Assembly (NCBI GenBank): GCA_903932805.1
Contig: CAIZHO010000100.1
Coordinates: 1-5,541 of the forward strand
Source: an uncultured Roseiflexaceae bacterium
Lineage (GTDB): Bacteria; Chloroflexota; Chloroflexia; Chloroflexales; Roseiflexaceae
Length of the DNA stretch: 5,541 nt
Direction of reading: 5' to 3'
Shown piece after piece: positions 4,828 through 5,541 of this stretch. Below the pieces are notes generated by a model. The model did no database searches and had not been told where the DNA came from. It saw only the letters and a list, made by a program, of their open reading frames with translations. Made by a program: the position numbers and the translations under genes. The number at the start of each line of letters is the position of its first letter. The first letter of the stretch is position 1.

Positions 4828-5541
4828 TCAGCGTGCTTTGAGCGGCCAGTGCTTGGGGGAACCGCGTTCGTATTGGATGGGATAGACACCAGCGACACCC
4901 AGTGCTTCGGCGGCACGCCATGGCCAACGCGGATCATCGATGAACGCACGGCCGAGCGCAACCATGTCGGCCTCTCCATCGGCAATGATTGCTTCGGCGA
5001 CGAGTGGATCGCTAATAAGGCCAACCGTGCGAGTCAAAATCCCCACTTCGCGCTTCACGCGGGCGGCTATTGGGACTTGGTACTTAGGGGCAGCGACGAC
5101 TTTGGCGTGCGGGGTTGCGCCGCCACTCGACACACAGATGAAGTGAAGTCCTGCGTCTTTGAGCATCTGGGCCTGCCCGACCGCATCATCGGGGGTCAAC
5201 CCGTCTTCGTGCCAATCGGTGCCGTTGATGCGTGCACCAAAGGCAATATGCGCTGGCAACACCGATTGGACGGCACGGACCACCGCGAGTGGTAGGGCCA
5301 TGCGCCCCGCCAGATCCCCACCCCAACGGTCCGTGCGGCGGTTGCTGATGGGCGATACAAATGATTGCAGCAAGTACCCGTGGGCGAGGTGCAGTTCGAT
5401 ACTGTCGACCCCTGCTGCCACCGCACGGACGGCTGCATCGCGGAAGGCAGTGATGATGCGTTGGATCCCAGCGTCATCGAGTTCTTGGGGGATTTGCCAG
5501 CCGGTGTCGTAGGGGATCGCGCTCGGGCCGACGACCTGCCA
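4828..5541 (-). CDS. Old Yellow Enzyme family NADH:flavin oxidoreductase, YqjM/NamA-like (N-terminus beyond window edge)
   Basis: The visible 237 residues are the C-terminal two thirds of an FMN-dependent TIM-barrel ene-reductase; the family is usually about 340-360 residues, so roughly 110-120 are missing. Known members use NAD(P)H to reduce activated C=C bonds of unsaturated carbonyls and some nitro compounds in the cytoplasm. Visible blocks in order are WQVVGPSAIPYD (1-12), the substrate-binding H-L-A-H (His51 and His54) in HLAHGYLLQSFVSP, SNRRTDRWGG (66-75), ARINGTDW (103-110, Arg near flavin), VSSGGATP (137-144), and phosphate-binding TVGLISDP plus VALGRAF (172-200). The final QYERG probably matches the Arg that reaches into the neighbouring subunit's active site in YqjM. 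The GPSAIP segment and C-terminal Arg favour the YqjM-like subgroup over classical OYE. The stop is TGA at 4830-4828, followed by a terminator. It shows no sign of disruption. Confidence 0.92.
   Translation of the reverse strand, partial: WQVVGPSAIPYDTGWQIPQELDDAGIQRIITAFRDAAVRAVAAGVDSIELHLAHGYLLQSFVSPISNRRTDRWGGDLAGRMALPLAVVRAVQSVLPAHIAFGARINGTDWHEDGLTPDDAVGQAQMLKDAGLHFICVSSGGATPHAKVVAAPKYQVPIAARVKREVGILTRTVGLISDPLVAEAIIADGEADMVALGRAFIDDPRWPWRAAEALGVAGVYPIQYERGSPKHWPLKAR

Noticed and set aside
4482..5024. Minus-strand frame of 180 codons overlapping the reductase
   Set aside because: Its first part lies in a different frame of the well-supported reductase gene, and the remainder crosses the terminator and palindromes.

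Overview
This window is ordinary bacterial chromosome of moderate-to-high GC content. It holds three genes for DinB-like four-helix-bundle proteins, a molybdate-type ABC importer gene pair (modA, modB) with an unrecognised third gene, and the C-terminal two thirds of an Old Yellow Enzyme reductase. The taxon cannot be fixed from sequence alone. Expanded DinB-like paralogs, a lipoprotein ModA and a YqjM-type reductase fit Bacillota, Chloroflexota, Deinococcota or similar groups. The Shine-Dalgarno sequences are short (GAGG, GGAG, AGGA). There is no rRNA, tRNA, CRISPR array, transposase or integrase.

Layout. Positions 1-1177 (minus strand) carry two tandem DinB-like genes 33 bp apart; the second runs off the left edge. 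Positions 1178-1303 are a divergent promoter region. Positions 1304-3531 (plus strand) carry modA, modB (overlapping modA by 26 bp) and a 190-residue unknown protein, probably one transcript. No modC ATPase gene follows. A hairpin at 3510-3546 with a T-run on the minus strand ends the convergent transcription unit, and it is embedded in the last codons of the unknown gene. Positions 3570-4145 (minus) are the third DinB-like gene. Just upstream are two small minus-strand open frames (4138-4305 and 4338-4478), of which the first is the more credible. Positions 4479-4827 look non-coding but contain three copies of the perfect 12-bp palindrome GCACACGTGTGC, each with different but still self-complementary flanks. 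The copy nearest the reductase serves as its terminator. Positions 4828-5541 (minus) are the reductase, missing its N-terminus.

How the genes may work together. ModA captures and ModB transports molybdate or tungstate; the ATPase must come from elsewhere. DinB-like proteins include metal-dependent thiol transferases, and Old Yellow Enzymes reduce electrophilic alkenes. An electrophile or stress-defence theme is therefore possible for the minus-strand genes, but this is inference. The items most worth a second look are the palindrome cluster, a nearly identical promoter element in front of two of the DinB paralogs, the modC-less operon with its unknown partner, and the overlooked 55-residue frame that overlaps the start of the third DinB gene.
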